Below, in pieces: positions 1 to 11,538 of a DNA stretch of 64,000 nt (position 1 is its first letter; each line of letters starts with the position of its first letter). The position numbers and the translations under genes are program-made. Source of the DNA: an uncultured Verrucomicrobiota bacterium. Its GTDB lineage: Bacteria; Verrucomicrobiota; Verrucomicrobiia; Opitutales; Opitutaceae. The DNA lies in NCBI GenBank assembly GCA_903898675.1, contig CAIUGM010000036.1:62001-126000 (forward strand), in the 5' to 3' direction. Below the pieces are notes generated by a model. The model was given only the letters and a program-made list of their open reading frames with translations, was not told the origin of the DNA and searched no databases.

Positions 1-983
1 CTGACCCGCAGCAATTCCTTTCGGGTCCGACGGTCCAGCAAGACAACCGAACCGTCCATGGTGCCAAACATCAGGGTATCCTTGTCCCGCAGGCTGACGC
101 CGGAAAAAATCGGTGCACCGGCGTCATAGCGCCAGAGTTTGGCGCCACTCGCGGCCGCGATGGCATAGAGCCCGCCATCACTGGAGCCCGCGTAGACCAC
201 GCCATCCTGGACGAGGGGAATCGCCGTGCGGTGGTTGAAGGTCGGGTTATCCGGCACGGGCTTGCCCGCCAGTTGCTCGTCATGCAGGGCAACGGTCCAG
301 CGCGGGAAACCATCGGCGCGATTGAGGGCCACCAAATTCACTTTGCCGTCGATGAAGAAAATCGTGTCGTCCGTGACCACGGCCGCACCATCGATCCGGC
401 TGGCGCCGGTCCATGTCCATGCCTCGGCGCCATCGGCGACGCGCAACGCGTGAAATTTGCCGTCGGCTGTCCCAAGATAGACGAAGCCTCCCGCAACCAC
501 AGGCGGAGCCCAGGTGGGCGAGCCCAGGAAACGGGTCCACACCGCCGCAGGCGGCAACGGATCAGGCGAGTCGGAAGGGGGCGCGGAAAACACCCCGCCC
601 CGGTGCAGCCTCATCGGCAGCCGGCCAAGGGTGAAGGTGCCGGTCAGTTCATCTCCTTCCAGGTGGAGCCTGGTGTTGAACGCCGGGGTAATGGCGTAGC
701 TGCCGCCACCGCCGACCTCCACCGGGATGCCGAAAGTGACGGCATAGGTGAACATCGCGGGGAAGTTGAGCTTGAAGATCATCGCGCCGTCCTGGGCGCG
801 GAAAAATTCGAACCCGATCTCAGCCGCGGTGCCTTGCGGTGCGGTCACTGTCCCGGTCCAAATCCCCTCAATCGGGTCAGGTTTGGATGGCAGCGAAGCC
901 GGGTCTGACGGGACCGCGGACAGCGGCCGGACGGCGACGAAGCCGGCGAGCACCACGGCGGCAATGAAGAACCAGGTTTTCAA
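1..983 (-). CDS. PQQ-like beta-propeller repeat protein, 3' end outside window
   Basis: Not in the ORF track because it is open at the window edge. Reverse-strand reading gives ...WTRFLGSPTWAPPVVAGGFVYLGTADGKFHALRVADGAEAWTWTGASRIDGAAVVTDDTIFFIDGKVNLVALNRADGFPRW...VVYAGSSDGGLYAIAAASGAKLWRYDAGAPIFSG..., typical PQQ/BamB-like blades. N-terminal hydrophobic segment from a probable TTG start at 983. Confidence 0.8.
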   Translation of the reverse strand, partial: MKTWFFIAAVVLAGFVAVRPLSAVPSDPASLPSKPDPIEGIWTGTVTAPQGTAAEIGFEFFRAQDGAMIFKLNFPAMFTYAVTFGIPVEVGGGGSYAITPAFNTRLHLEGDELTGTFTLGRLPMRLHRGGVFSAPPSDSPDPLPPAAVWTRFLGSPTWAPPVVAGGFVYLGTADGKFHALRVADGAEAWTWTGASRIDGAAVVTDDTIFFIDGKVNLVALNRADGFPRWTVALHDEQLAGKPVPDNPTFNHRTAIPLVQDGVVYAGSSDGGLYAIAAASGAKLWRYDAGAPIFSGVSLRDKDTLMFGTMDGSVVLLDRRTRKELLRV

Positions 984-1103
984 AATAATGCAGGGGGCGG
1001 TCCGACCGCAGACAACGGGCAGCGCAAGGCGGGCCGGGGCACGGCTCAAGCCCAGAACGACGAAGCGCAGAATTTCCGGGCCCGGCGGGCAATCCGACCG
1101 GCC

Positions 1104-1135
1104 AAACAAAGGGGCCTTCGAGAGTCGAAGGCCCC
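1104..1135 (-). terminator. Rho-independent terminator downstream of TonB receptor gene
   Basis: Perfect 11-bp stem GGGGCCTTCGA-gag-TCGAAGGCCCC followed on the minus strand by TTTGTTT. Confidence 0.85.
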
Positions 1136-1159
1136 GGGAGAAAGGGAACGGCGGACCGC

Positions 1160-4129
1160 TTAGAATTTCTTGCTCAGCTGAACATACACGAACCGGTTGG
1201 TCGAATCGAACATGAAGCCCGGATAGCCTGAGGCGTTGCTGCCGCCGCCGGAGGAACTGGGCGGGTTCTGGTCGAGGATATTGAAGGCCCCGACGGTCAG
1301 GGTGGTGCCATCCAGATACCGGCCGAGCTGCTGGTGCAGCTTGAAAGTCGCCTGCACGTCAAACGTGACAAAGGGTTTCACTTGGAACGGATTCCCGTTC
1401 GCGTCGAGGTCCTCAAAGCCGCTGGTGTAATTGCAAACCACCCGCGCACTCCAATCGTTTCTCGCCCAGTCGACGCTGCCCTTGCTCTTCCAACGGACGT
1501 AACCATCCAGGCCCTGTCCCGAACTGGCGTCGGTGTTGACGAGCTCGACGAGCGGAACCCCGGCCACGACCGACTGCTTGAAGGACCAGAGGTAGGTCCC
1601 GCCGATCGCAAAGTCAAAGCGACCCAGCGTGCCGGTCTGCAGCAGATAGCTCGCGCCGGCGTCGATGCCCCTGGCGATCGTCTTGCCCAGGTTGTGATAC
1701 GGCGCTGTCACGGAGAGGATGTTGCCCGAGCCGTCCAACAGGACACTTTCGCCGCGCAGCAGGCCGCCCGGCGCCGGGGTCCCGTCCGGGTGATTGCCGA
1801 AGTAACGGTCCAACACATCCTGCGCGGCAGCGAAGACGGTGCCCACGCGCTCCACGTGCCAATAGTCGGCGTTGATGGTGAAGCCCTTCAACGCGGCGGT
1901 TTTGGGCGACCAGACGACGCCCGCCGTGTAGGTGGTGCTGGTCTCGGGCGCCAGTTGGGAGTTCGAGCCCGACTGGATCGGATTTTCCGGCAGGATGTTC
2001 GTCTTGTCGCGGGGATCTATCAGGGTCAGCAGGCTGTTGACCGTGCCGCCATAGAGCTCGAACAACGAGGGCTGGCGGATGCCGCGGCCGTAACTGGCGC
2101 GCAGGGTCAGCGTGTTGTCGAACGGCTGGTAGCGGAGGGCGACCGACGGCAGCAGCTTGGTCGTGTTGGCCGAGAGGAAGTTCTCTTCGCGCAAAGCCAC
2201 GTCGGCGCCGAGGCTGTAGAGGCCGGCGATGTTCTGCTTCGGACTGAACACCGGCACATTGATCTCGCCGAAGAAGGCGATCACCTTGCGCGCCTTGTCG
2301 ACATAGGATTCCTGGCCGGTGCCATCGTCGCCCAGCAGGCTGATCGCATCAGGGTTCACGTTCAGCGATTCGACGCGGTAATCCACGCCGAGGGCGGCCC
2401 CGACGTCACCAGCGGGCAAGGCGAACAGCTCACCATTGCTGGCCGTAAAAAACGGATTGCGCATCGCGCTGCTGTCCTGGTCCTTCACCCGGACCGACGC
2501 ATAGGCGACCGTGAGCGCGTTGCTCGCGATGGGATTGTCCGGGGCATAGCCGAACGGATTATACGCGTGAGTGGTGCCGATGTACGAGGAACTGGCCGGA
2601 TCAAAGATCGGGTCATTCTGGTTCAGGATCTGGTTGAAGCGGGAGGTCGAAACCAGCTTGAAGTCCTGGTGAACACCGATGGTGCTGTAACGCATGCCGG
2701 AATCGAAATTCCAAGTCCCCAGCACATTGTCCACCCGGACGCCCGCCGTGGCCATGAAGGCGTCGCTGTCCGTCCGCAGGACCCGGTTGCCAAATTCAAA
2801 CAGGCGGAATTTCGTGCCGCCCGTGATATCGATGTTGAACGGGTTGTACGGATTGTAGGCCCCGGCCGCGGCCGCCCGGGCGCGACCGTCAGGCAGCGGC
2901 AGCGGATTGGGCGTGTTGGCGGGAATCACATATTCCACTGACCCGGGAGTTGTGAACGTGCCAGAGGCGAGCGGCGCCAGCTGCGACTCCGAGAAGTTGT
3001 GGTTATAGGACGCGTCCCAATAGAACTTGATGTTTTTAGTCCCGAAAAGGTTGCGCTCGCCGTTCACGAAGGCGCCGTAGTGGGAAAAGGCGGGATAGGC
3101 CCCGGAGGTCTGGTTGTAGTTCCAAACCGATTGGCGCCCGTTGCTGTAGATGTACTGGTTTGCCGGGGTATTGCCGGTGTTGGTGCTGCCGGGCACGATA
3201 TTGCCGTCCGCCGGGACCGAGTTGCCGCCCGCGGCACCGGGGAAAACGCCGGGATCCGCAAAGAAGACATCCTTTGTCACACCCCGAGGCCGGGTGCCGG
3301 CCGGGAGACCAAGGGCCTGGTCGTAGGCGGCCGTCGTGATCTGCGCGTTGATGGGAATCGCGTTCGTGCTGACATAGGGGGGAATGACCGAGTACGAGCG
3401 GTCGCGATTATAGATCGCCGCACGGGAGTAGTAGCTCAGACCGGCGGTGAAGCTGCCGTGCTCATTGCTGGTGCCCTCGACGTAGTTCGCCACGACCTCG
3501 TGGGAATCCTTGCTCGTCGTGTTGCCGAAACGGACCGTGGCCTCGGAGCCTTCATAATTCTTGCGCATGATGATGTTCACGACGCCGGCGACGGCATCGG
3601 CGCCATAAATCGCCGAGGCGCCGCTGGTCAGGACCTCGATGCGTTCCACGGCGGCGAGCGGGATGCTGTTGAGATCGACGAAGGCGGACTGCCCGCCGGA
3701 GCCGATGGGATAGTTGGCGACGCGATGGCCGTTAATGAGCACCAGCGTGGCCTCGGGCCCAAGGCCGTGAATCGACGTGGAGGAAGCCGCCGGCGTGAAG
3801 CCCGTCGCGTTGTTGGAAATCGGGACAGCGCCACCGTTGGACGCCGTTATTTTTTGCAACAGGTCGGCCGCCGTGGTGTAACCGGTCTTGTCGATTTCCT
3901 TCCGGTCGAGGGTGATGACCGGCAGCGCCGTCGCCTCGCCCGCGGTCAGTGTGGAGGGAATATTGGATCCGGTGACCACATATTTGTCCAGGGACACGGA
4001 CGTTTCAGGGGCGGCGGATGAGTCCGCCGACTGGGCAAGAGCGGCCGAGGCCGCGAACAAAGGCAGGGCTGCCAGCGCCAGAAGGCGCGAATAGCCCGAC
4101 CGCCTGTCGATTAGGTGTGTCGAGTTCAT
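1160..4129 (-). CDS. TonB-dependent receptor
   Basis: Signal peptide, plug motif VVTGSNIP...GLGPEATLVLINGHRVANYP...VERIEVLTSGASAIYGADAVAGVVNIIMRKNYEG, C-terminal FVYVQLSKKF. Start placed at MNSTHL. Confidence 0.93.
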   Translation of the reverse strand: MNSTHLIDRRSGYSRLLALAALPLFAASAALAQSADSSAAPETSVSLDKYVVTGSNIPSTLTAGEATALPVITLDRKEIDKTGYTTAADLLQKITASNGGAVPISNNATGFTPAASSTSIHGLGPEATLVLINGHRVANYPIGSGGQSAFVDLNSIPLAAVERIEVLTSGASAIYGADAVAGVVNIIMRKNYEGSEATVRFGNTTSKDSHEVVANYVEGTSNEHGSFTAGLSYYSRAAIYNRDRSYSVIPPYVSTNAIPINAQITTAAYDQALGLPAGTRPRGVTKDVFFADPGVFPGAAGGNSVPADGNIVPGSTNTGNTPANQYIYSNGRQSVWNYNQTSGAYPAFSHYGAFVNGERNLFGTKNIKFYWDASYNHNFSESQLAPLASGTFTTPGSVEYVIPANTPNPLPLPDGRARAAAAGAYNPYNPFNIDITGGTKFRLFEFGNRVLRTDSDAFMATAGVRVDNVLGTWNFDSGMRYSTIGVHQDFKLVSTSRFNQILNQNDPIFDPASSSYIGTTHAYNPFGYAPDNPIASNALTVAYASVRVKDQDSSAMRNPFFTASNGELFALPAGDVGAALGVDYRVESLNVNPDAISLLGDDGTGQESYVDKARKVIAFFGEINVPVFSPKQNIAGLYSLGADVALREENFLSANTTKLLPSVALRYQPFDNTLTLRASYGRGIRQPSLFELYGGTVNSLLTLIDPRDKTNILPENPIQSGSNSQLAPETSTTYTAGVVWSPKTAALKGFTINADYWHVERVGTVFAAAQDVLDRYFGNHPDGTPAPGGLLRGESVLLDGSGNILSVTAPYHNLGKTIARGIDAGASYLLQTGTLGRFDFAIGGTYLWSFKQSVVAGVPLVELVNTDASSGQGLDGYVRWKSKGSVDWARNDWSARVVCNYTSGFEDLDANGNPFQVKPFVTFDVQATFKLHQQLGRYLDGTTLTVGAFNILDQNPPSSSGGGSNASGYPGFMFDSTNRFVYVQLSKKF

Positions 4130-4313
4130 GCGTTTGCTAACTTGTGTGTTGGTCACGAGGGGTGGCTCCGCCTCGTCTGACACAAGTAGGCAGGCGATCC
4201 GGTCTGCGGCACAATTGCCGTGCGATCAACCTACAGGAATGCGATGCCAGCCGCGCGTCCCGGCCCTTGAAAAACCAACGGGGCGCGATCAAGCGTCCGC
4301 CCGGCGCTGCCGG

Positions 4314-5117
4314 CTAAAGGTGCGCCTTGAGGTCGTGCACAAAGGTGCGGCTGACCTTCAGCTTCGTGCCGTTGGTCAGCTCGACGTTATATTCGCCGTA
4401 AAGCGCCGTGCTCGCCTTCCGCATGTGCCGCAGATTCACGATCGTCGAGCGGTGAATGCGCACAAACTGGCCGGGGGTGAGTTTCTCCATGATTTTCAGC
4501 AAGGACATCCGCACGAAGCGTGACTTGTCCGCCGTGTGCAGGCGCACATAGTCGCCATCCGACTCGATCCAGAAGATTTCCTCCGGCGACATCACATGGA
4601 TTTCCCCGTCGCAGCGGATGAACAGCCGCCCATCACCCTCGGGCCGCGCCGCCGGCGCACCGTCCGGCCCGGCCTGGAGCCGTTGTAGCGCAGCCATGAC
4701 CTCGTCCAGCCGGTGGGCGAAATGATGGCGGTCCTTGAGCCGGACCGCCGCCTTGGCCCTCGCCAGCGCGGCGGCAAAGCGATCCCGGTTAAAGGGTTTC
4801 AGGAGATAATCCACCGCCTGCACCTCGAAGGCCTGTAGCGCGAAATGATCGTAGGCGGTCACAAACACCACCTGGGGCAGTCGCTCCGCCGGCAGTTTAG
4901 TGAGCACCTCAAAACCCGTCATGCCCGGCATCTGCACGTCGAGGAAAAGCAGCTCGGGCTGGTGCTGCCGGATGGCTGCGATGGCCTGCGGGCCGTTGCT
5001 GCACTGGGCCACGAGCTCGATCTCGGCATCGTCGTGGAGCAGGGCGGTGACATTTTCGCGGGCCAGCACCTCGTCGTCGACGATCATGGTCCGGATGGGG
5101 GTAGGCGGTGGATTCAT
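4314..5117 (-). CDS. LytTR-family response regulator
   Basis: N-terminal receiver (MIVDDEVLARENV...LLFLDVQMPGMTGFEVL...VFVTAYDHFALQAFEVQAVDYLLKPF) and C-terminal LytTR domain (IFWIESDGDYVRLHT...FVRIHRSTIVNLRHM). Confidence 0.93.
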   Translation of the reverse strand: MNPPPTPIRTMIVDDEVLARENVTALLHDDAEIELVAQCSNGPQAIAAIRQHQPELLFLDVQMPGMTGFEVLTKLPAERLPQVVFVTAYDHFALQAFEVQAVDYLLKPFNRDRFAAALARAKAAVRLKDRHHFAHRLDEVMAALQRLQAGPDGAPAARPEGDGRLFIRCDGEIHVMSPEEIFWIESDGDYVRLHTADKSRFVRMSLLKIMEKLTPGQFVRIHRSTIVNLRHMRKASTALYGEYNVELTNGTKLKVSRTFVHDLKAHL

Positions 5118-6256
5118 GGGGCTTGGGTTTTGAATGGCAGGATGATCTCGGCGCGCACGCCGCGCGGCGGCTGGTCGCGCAGCCGCAGGCGGGCCTCGTC
5201 ACCGTAGAGCATGTGCAGGCGCGTGATCGTATTCTGCACGCCGATGCCATGGTACAGCGCGGCCTCGTCCCGGGGCAGGGCCGGGCCCTCGTTATAGACC
5301 GTAAGGATCAGCCGGGTGCCGTCGCGCTCCGCGCCGATGCGCAAGAGACGGGCCTCCGCATCCTGGGAGATGCCGTGCTTCATGGCGTTCTCCGCCAGCG
5401 GCTGCAGGATCAGGCTCGGGATGAGCGCCCCCTGGCACCGGGGCGCAATGTCGAACTCGACCCTCAGGCGGTCCTGGAAGCGGATGCGCTCGATCTCGAA
5501 ATAGCGCCGCAGGAAATCGATCTCGTGCTCCAGAGTTTCCATGGCCTCCTGGCGGTGGGCGAGCGAGCGGCGCAGCAGCTCGCCGAGACCGGCCACCACA
5601 TCCTCCGCCTCCCTCGTGCGCTGGTTGCGGATCAGGCTCGTGATGGAATTAAGGGTGTTGAACAGAAAATGCGGATGCAGCTGCATCTTCAATGCATCCA
5701 GGCTGGCCCGCACCAGGCGGGTCTCCAGCCGCGCGTTGGCGATCCGCAACTCGCCCGTCAATTGCTGGCCCGAGCGCCATTCGCGGTAGTAGCTCACGGC
5801 GTAGAGGGCGAAGGTGAGCAGCAGGTAGACCAGGGCAGGCGTGACACTCCATCCCCCCGACCAGCGAAGGTCCCGAATCACCACGGGCAGAAACGAAAGC
5901 GGCAGGTGGTTGGCCACGGCGACCCGCGCCGCCTCCACGACAATAAATGTCCCCGCCACCACCACCGCGGCGAGGGCGTGCAGGGCGAGCGTCCAGGGCC
6001 ACCGCCGGTCGATCAGGATCAGGTTTTTTTGCAGCCACAGGATACCCGGGACCAACAACCACCACAGCGATTCGATGGGCCACTGGTTGAGCCTGGTGTA
6101 GCGGAAGGCGGCCTGCGGTCCACCGCCGAGCCACTGCGCCGCATCCCAGAGCAAAAACAGCGTCAAGACCACCGTGCCCGCCAGCCAAAGCTGGAACCAG
6201 AAGCGACCGCGGCGCCACAGGGGAGCAAGGGAGGGCAAGGGGTCGGCGATCATCAT
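5114..6256 (-). CDS. LytS/YehU-type sensor histidine kinase (His_kinase + HATPase)
   Basis: Several TM segments, then LKMQLHPHFLFNTLNSITSLIR...LILQPLAENAMKHGI...GIGVQNTITRLHMLYG. Start MMIADP overlaps the upstream gene stop (ATGATGA); end overlaps the regulator start (ATGA). Confidence 0.92.
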   Translation of the reverse strand: MMIADPLPSLAPLWRRGRFWFQLWLAGTVVLTLFLLWDAAQWLGGGPQAAFRYTRLNQWPIESLWWLLVPGILWLQKNLILIDRRWPWTLALHALAAVVVAGTFIVVEAARVAVANHLPLSFLPVVIRDLRWSGGWSVTPALVYLLLTFALYAVSYYREWRSGQQLTGELRIANARLETRLVRASLDALKMQLHPHFLFNTLNSITSLIRNQRTREAEDVVAGLGELLRRSLAHRQEAMETLEHEIDFLRRYFEIERIRFQDRLRVEFDIAPRCQGALIPSLILQPLAENAMKHGISQDAEARLLRIGAERDGTRLILTVYNEGPALPRDEAALYHGIGVQNTITRLHMLYGDEARLRLRDQPPRGVRAEIILPFKTQAP

Positions 6257-7911
6257 AGGTCCGGGGCTGGGCGGCGGTTTCCCGTCGCGGCCAGATCGAG
6301 CCAGATTCTTTTTAGCGACTGGCGGGCCAGGGGATCGGCGTACCAACCCTGCACCTCATTCGCGGTCATGGCCAGCCGACGCTCGAACATCATGGGCACC
6401 GTGGGCACGGCGGTCAGGGCCAGCCGTTCCGCCGCCGCGAGCCGTTCCAGCCGCTCGGGCCCGGTCTGCGTGTTGGCTTCCTTCAGAAGTGCAACCACCG
6501 CCGGATCCATCCACTTCATGTTGCTGGCTTCGGCCGGCATCAGGAATGCACTCAGCAGATCGCCGGCATCCGGCACCGTGGCCAGCAACTGCCCGTACAA
6601 CACGTCGTAGTCCCCCGCCCCGATCCGTTTCTGGTACAGGGTCATCGGCTCGTAGGTGAGATGAATGCGAATGCCGAGTTCCTGGAACCAGCGTTCGCTC
6701 CACGCGGCGGGGTACGGATCCGCTTTAACCCAAAGCGGGAGCGCCATGGTCAGGACGGGAAACCCCGCCCCGCCGGGATAGCCTGCGGCCGCCAGCAGGC
6801 GCCGGGCCTCCCGGGCGTCTTCCCGCATCATGACCAGGCCCTCCCGCCCCGGCATCGTGGGCACCCAGGACCAGGCTGGCACCATTCTTCCACCCGTATC
6901 AAATTTTGCGATCGGACCGGCCCGGTCCTGGGCCAGCGCCAGCGCCTGGCGCACCCGGATATCGCGCAAGGGACCACGCGTGACATTGAAGTCCAGCGAA
7001 CTCACCGCCAGGGCCAGTTCGCTCTCCAGTTTGAGGCCGCGATTGGAGAGCCTCCCCTCCTTTAACCCAAACGGGGTCGGCGACAGCAGATCAACGACGC
7101 CGGCCTCCACCAGCAGCGGGGCCATCGACAAACTGTCGGTCCGGACAAACTGGATACCGGTCAGGCGCACCCCGGCCCGGTCATGAAAATAGTCGCAGGC
7201 TTCCAGCCTGAGCCCGTCGGCGTTCGCCCGGACCAGATGAAAGGGACCGTTGGTCACCAGCGTCGCCGGCTGTGCAACGTAGGCCCGGCTCGCAAGGATT
7301 GCCTCACTGGTCCGGTGCCAGGGCGAGAGCAGCGGGTCCGCCAGTTCAGCCACCAAGGTCGACCGCGGACCATCGAGGTCGATCCGCAGGGTCAGGTCGT
7401 CCAAGGCATGCACCCCCACGGCCGAAGGATCCTTGATCCGGCCCTGTTGAAAGGCCGCCGCATTTTTCAGCGGGTAAAGCGCCTCGGCCGTTTCCTCGCC
7501 CGGTTGCAGCAGACGGATCCAGCTGCGCACAAAATCCTGGGCCGTCACGGGGTCGCCGTTGCTCCACCTTGCCCCCGGGACCAGCTTGAGCGTCAGGCTT
7601 ACTTTATCCTCGGACCACGCCCAGCTTTGGGCGGCAGCCGGCCGCGGCACACCGGTCGCAGGATCACATTCCACCAGCGGCTCCCAAAGACTCAGCAGCA
7701 GCTGGTTGTCCTGCGCGAGCGGGAAAACCCGCTGGTGCGGATTCGGCACCATTTCCTGGGCGGAAGCGACCCGCAGCACATTGCGATCCTCGGGCCGGCG
7801 CGGGATCACCGGCAGCGCTTCCCGCGGCTCGAGAAATACCATGGCTCCCAGTCCCACGAGCACCAGCAAAGCCAGGCTGGTCCACCCATGGAAGCGGAGG
7901 TTCGTCGTCAT
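6253..7911 (-). CDS. ABC-type peptide-binding protein (SBP_bac_5/OppA-like), N-terminally anchored
   Basis: MTTNLRFHGWTSLALLVLVGLGAMVFLEP then NVLRVASAQEMVPNPHQRVFPLAQDNQLLLSLWEPLVECDPATGVPRPAAAQSWAWSEDKVSLTLKLVPGARWSNGDPVTAQDFVRSW, characteristic of solute-binding protein family 5. Confidence 0.88.
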   Translation of the reverse strand: MTTNLRFHGWTSLALLVLVGLGAMVFLEPREALPVIPRRPEDRNVLRVASAQEMVPNPHQRVFPLAQDNQLLLSLWEPLVECDPATGVPRPAAAQSWAWSEDKVSLTLKLVPGARWSNGDPVTAQDFVRSWIRLLQPGEETAEALYPLKNAAAFQQGRIKDPSAVGVHALDDLTLRIDLDGPRSTLVAELADPLLSPWHRTSEAILASRAYVAQPATLVTNGPFHLVRANADGLRLEACDYFHDRAGVRLTGIQFVRTDSLSMAPLLVEAGVVDLLSPTPFGLKEGRLSNRGLKLESELALAVSSLDFNVTRGPLRDIRVRQALALAQDRAGPIAKFDTGGRMVPAWSWVPTMPGREGLVMMREDAREARRLLAAAGYPGGAGFPVLTMALPLWVKADPYPAAWSERWFQELGIRIHLTYEPMTLYQKRIGAGDYDVLYGQLLATVPDAGDLLSAFLMPAEASNMKWMDPAVVALLKEANTQTGPERLERLAAAERLALTAVPTVPMMFERRLAMTANEVQGWYADPLARQSLKRIWLDLAATGNRRPAPDL

Positions 7912-8051
7912 TGTGTTCGGGCCTAGGCTATAGTCCGGCCCTACCAACGCAACGCGCGGCTGGCGGCTCAATCCACGTGCGGCCGGCCGGCCGGCCGGCG
8001 CGACGAAGCACCAAATTTACCGGCCGAGTCTCACGCCTCCCGCCCCTCCGG

Positions 8052-9278
<1,227 letters not shown>

Positions 9279-9370
9279 AGTAAAATCGGATTGTTGGTCA
9301 TCGCCCCAGTCGCGCAAAGGAAAAATCGCGGGATTTACGGCATATCCAACCCGGCACCGACCGGACCGAC

Positions 9371-10306
9371 TCAGGCCCGGTTGCGCGCGAGCATGGCCAG
9401 GATCGCCTTCTGGACGTGCAGGCGGTTCTCGGCCTCGTCGAATATCACGCAACGGGGATCATCGAGCACTTCCTGCGTCACTTCCTCGCCCGCGTGCGCC
9501 GGCAGGCAATGCATGAACAGGGCATCGAGCTTTGCGGCGGCAAACAGCTGCTTGGTGACCTGGAACGGCATCATGCGGCGCTGCCGCTCGGCGGCCTCGC
9601 CTTCCTGGCCCATGCTGGCCCAGACGTCCGTGTACACAATGTCGGCCCCCGCCACCGCCTCGTAGGGATCCGCCGTGTAGTGGAAGGTGCCGCCGGTCTT
9701 CGCCGCCAGCTCGCGAATCTCCTTGGTCGGTTCGTACCCCGCCGGGCCGCCAAGCGAGACGTTCATCCCGAACAGGTTGGCGCCGAGGATCCAGGAGTTG
9801 GCCATGTTGAAGCAGGTGTCGCCGAGGAAGGCCACCTTGCGTCCCTTGAGTGACGCCAAGAGGTCACCCTGCGGACCCGCCCAGCGCTCGGCGGCCGTGA
9901 ACGCGTCCGTGTAGATCTGGCAGGGGTGCAGAAAGTCGGTCAGGGCATTGACCACCGGCAGGCCGCCGTGGGCGGCCAGCTCCTCGATGTCGGTCTGCGC
10001 AAAGGTTCGCACGATCAGGCCGTGCACAAACCGCGACAGCACCTTGGCGGTATCGGAAATGGTTTCGCCCCGGCCGATCTGGATGTCGTTGGTGTTAAGA
10101 AAGAGCGGATTGCCGCCGAGCTCATGGATGCCCACCTCGAAGGACACGCGGGTGCGGGTGCTCGACTTGGCGAAGATCATCGCCCACGTCTGCCCGGCCA
10201 GCGGCTTCTCGTGCTGGCCGCGCTCGCGCTTGTACCGCCGCGCCAGCGCAAAGACCTGGGCCACTTCATCGCGGTTGAAATCGGTTTCCTTCAGGAAGTG
10301 TTTCAT
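9371..10306 (-). CDS. argF: ornithine carbamoyltransferase
   Basis: [21 protein letters not shown]...HPCQIYTD...[14 protein letters not shown] motifs. Confidence 0.96.
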   Translation of the reverse strand: MKHFLKETDFNRDEVAQVFALARRYKRERGQHEKPLAGQTWAMIFAKSSTRTRVSFEVGIHELGGNPLFLNTNDIQIGRGETISDTAKVLSRFVHGLIVRTFAQTDIEELAAHGGLPVVNALTDFLHPCQIYTDAFTAAERWAGPQGDLLASLKGRKVAFLGDTCFNMANSWILGANLFGMNVSLGGPAGYEPTKEIRELAAKTGGTFHYTADPYEAVAGADIVYTDVWASMGQEGEAAERQRRMMPFQVTKQLFAAAKLDALFMHCLPAHAGEEVTQEVLDDPRCVIFDEAENRLHVQKAILAMLARNRA

Positions 10307-11538
10307 GGCTTTGCGGATGGGGAGGCCTTCTGGGCGAGGACGGTGCGGATAATGGCGGTGGCGCGGTCGAGTTGCTCCGGGGTGGCGATCAGGGGCGGCA
10401 GCAGGCGGATGCTGTTGCCGCCGGCCGCGACCACCAGCAGGCCTTCCTCCCGGAGGGCCGCGACCAAGGGTGGCGGTTCACCGTGCAGCCTCAGGCCGAT
10501 CATATAGCCGCGACCGGTCACGGCCTTCACCTGTCCGGGGAAATCCGTGACCAGCTTTTCCAGCTGAATCCGCCAGGCCGCGCCGTTGGCCTGCACCTTC
10601 TGGAGCAGCTGGTCCCGCTCCATGACATCGAGCACGGCCAGCGCGGCGGCACAGGCCAGGGGCGTGCCGCCAAAGGTCGAGCCATGCGAGCCGGGCTGGA
10701 AGAGCTCCGCGTGCTTCTCGGCCGCCCAGATCGCACCCATCGGATAGCCACCGCCCAGCCCCTTGGCCATGCCGATGGCGTCGGCCCGCACCCCGGAGTG
10801 CTGGAAAGCGTAGAACGTGCCGGTGCGGCCCAGGCCGCATTGCACCTCGTCGAGCATGAGCAGCAGGTTGTGCTGGTCGCACAACTTGCGCAGGCCCCAC
10901 AGAAATTCATCCGTGCAGGCCACGACACCCCCCTCGCCCTGGATGGTCTCAAGGAAAATGGCGGCGGTCTGGTCGTCGACCAGGTCGGCGAAACTCTGGA
11001 GGTTGTTGAGTTCGCCAAAAACAAACCCCGGCACCAGCGGCCGGAAGCCCTTCTGGATTTTTTCCTGCGGGGTGGCGCTCATGCCGCCGAACGTTCGGCC
11101 ATGAAAGGCGTTCTTCGCGCAGATGATCCTGATGCATTTCCCCTCCTCGCCGGACTTCCGGATGCCGTGCAACCGGGCCAGCTTGATCAGGCCCTCGTTG
11201 GCCTCGGCGCCGCTGTTGCAGAAAAAGACGCGGCCGGGACCGGCCTGCTGGACCAGCCGCCGGGCCAGTTCGCCCTGATTCGGGTGACGGAAAAGATTGC
11301 TGACATGGATCAGCTCGCCCGCCTGCCGGCGAATGGCCTCGACCCAGGCGGGATGACAATGGCCCAGCGCGGCCACGGCCACGCCCGAGGTGAAATCGAG
11401 ATACTCGCGGCCGGTGTCGTCCCACACCGACACACCCAGCCCGCGCACCAGCGTCAGCGGCGGGCGCCCGTAGTTCTTCATGACGTAGGCGTCATAAAGC
11501 TCGGCGGTGTTGGTGCGGACGATGGCGGGTTGGGACAT
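10303..11538 (-). CDS. argD: acetylornithine aminotransferase (class III PLP transaminase)
   Basis: YLDFTSGVAVAALGHCHP...FFCNSGAEANEGLIKLAR...NAFHGRTFGGMSAT...LLMLDEVQCGLGRTGTFYAFQ; in arg cluster. Confidence 0.95.
   Translation of the reverse strand: MSQPAIVRTNTAELYDAYVMKNYGRPPLTLVRGLGVSVWDDTGREYLDFTSGVAVAALGHCHPAWVEAIRRQAGELIHVSNLFRHPNQGELARRLVQQAGPGRVFFCNSGAEANEGLIKLARLHGIRKSGEEGKCIRIICAKNAFHGRTFGGMSATPQEKIQKGFRPLVPGFVFGELNNLQSFADLVDDQTAAIFLETIQGEGGVVACTDEFLWGLRKLCDQHNLLLMLDEVQCGLGRTGTFYAFQHSGVRADAIGMAKGLGGGYPMGAIWAAEKHAELFQPGSHGSTFGGTPLACAAALAVLDVMERDQLLQKVQANGAAWRIQLEKLVTDFPGQVKAVTGRGYMIGLRLHGEPPPLVAALREEGLLVVAAGGNSIRLLPPLIATPEQLDRATAIIRTVLAQKASPSAKP

Noticed and set aside
4207-4220. 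CGGCA-CAAT-TGCCG dyad upstream of TonB receptor 1 as a LytTR site
   Set aside because: LytTR proteins usually bind spaced direct repeats, not this short palindrome; insufficient evidence.
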